Shown one piece after another: positions 63,830-64,000 of a DNA stretch of 64,000 nucleotides. Below the pieces are notes generated by a model. That model saw only the letters and a program-made list of their open reading frames with translations, was not told where the DNA came from and searched no databases. This stretch comes from Sulfolobus sp. S-194 (GTDB lineage Archaea > Thermoproteota > Thermoprotei_A > Sulfolobales > Sulfolobaceae). Location: positions 1,116,001 to 1,180,000 of the forward strand of contig NZ_CP035730.1 of assembly GCF_012222305.1 (NCBI RefSeq), read 5' to 3'. Position 1 is the stretch's first letter. Each line of letters starts with the position of its first letter. Made by a program: the position numbers and the translations under genes.

Positions 63830-64000
63830 TGAATAAGGAAATACTTAAACTTTACTTGACTTTTTGGTCTGGCCTACTCTCTGGATGGGTAATTGATAAC
63901 TTTACAGGTTTTGATAAGCCAGAATTGATACATGAGCTTCCAATCCCCGATTACACTTTGCTAACTCACATCATCGAGGAAAACTTTATCTTTGCGCTAA
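63829..64000 (+). CDS. Third gene of cassette D (partial, cut by the window edge)
   Basis: An open frame of 57 codons starting at ATG 63829, which overlaps the TAA of the protease gene. It reads NKEILKLYLTFWSGLLSGW and runs off the window. By position it should be the counterpart of the four-helix proteins at 55081 and 59444; the short overlap in sequence (YLT-F-S-LL) is suggestive only. Confidence 0.5.
   Translation, partial: MNKEILKLYLTFWSGLLSGWVIDNFTGFDKPELIHELPIPDYTLLTHIIEENFIFAL

Noticed and set aside
1-64000. tRNA and rRNA genes
   Set aside because: No T-loop consensus (GGTTCRAATCC) in a cloverleaf context and no rRNA-like G+C-rich block were seen on either strand by eye; introns could hide a tRNA, but none can be supported.

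Overview
The window comes from a thermoacidophilic crenarchaeon of the order Sulfolobales, and I infer a Sulfurisphaera/Sulfolobus tokodaii-like species. Reasons: low G+C, TATA-box promoters with leaderless or GTG/TTG starts, a CYP119-type P450 very like the one I remember from S. tokodaii, thermopsin-family and COG1361 surface proteins, a Csa3-like CARF regulator, many VapBC pairs, and sulfur-handling genes (TusA, DsrE, YeeE, probable tetrathionate hydrolase). Family names rest on reading motifs by eye. No database search was run.

Layout. 0-2.2 kb: a compact TusA/YeeE/small membrane protein/DsrE operon for sulfur-compound uptake and sulfur-carrier transfer. 2.2-6.4 kb: a GT4 glycosyltransferase, a frameshifted insertion-sequence transposase and a decayed stretch. 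6.7-11.7 kb: an operon of a GT2 glycosyltransferase and two very large membrane proteins, probably surface glycan assembly. 11.9-16.6 kb: a photolyase gene broken by an amber codon, PfpI, an MFS transporter and a GT35 alpha-glucan phosphorylase. 16.5-30.1 kb: thermopsin-like protease, VapBC, membrane Ser/Thr kinase, MFS transporter, a MacB-like ABC operon with a huge surface protein, a dead vapC and the probable tetrathionate hydrolase.

30.8-54.2 kb is a defence island. It holds an orphan CARF-wHTH (Csa3-like) regulator, a PD-(D/E)XK-like nuclease, a helicase-methylase-ATPase (Hma-like) system, an AAA ATPase with a TOPRIM-like partner, and a VapBC pair with a perfect palindromic operator. The Hma-like operon is DUF1156 methylase, DUF499 ATPase, a small protein, SNF2-type helicase and a beta-CASP metallo-beta-lactamase nuclease. 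Two extra methylase relatives flank it: a frameshifted and amber-interrupted copy in inverted orientation upstream, and a shortened copy downstream that has lost both the SAM-binding and the catalytic motif. The downstream copy overlaps the nuclease gene tail to tail. DUF1028 and CYP119 genes sit between the Hma-like and ATPase-TOPRIM units.

55-64 kb is the least explained region and the best candidate for an undescribed system. Small hydrophobic proteins of 101-133 aa (charged N-terminus, one Pro-containing membrane segment, Gly/Ala-rich core) are each followed by a large multi-membrane protein. One of these is an intact M48-like HExxH metalloprotease and another looks like its inactive relative. 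Next come a 140-aa four-helix membrane protein and a membrane protein with a GGxGxxD-type motif. Two full paralogous cassettes, a third rearranged one and a fourth at the right edge can be seen. Two of the small proteins have leaders identical at the DNA level (141/141 bases) but unrelated cores, and are bounded by inverted and direct repeats. This looks like leader-conserved, core-variable secreted peptides (bacteriocin/sulfolobicin-like) with dedicated processing and immunity membrane proteins. That function is inferred.
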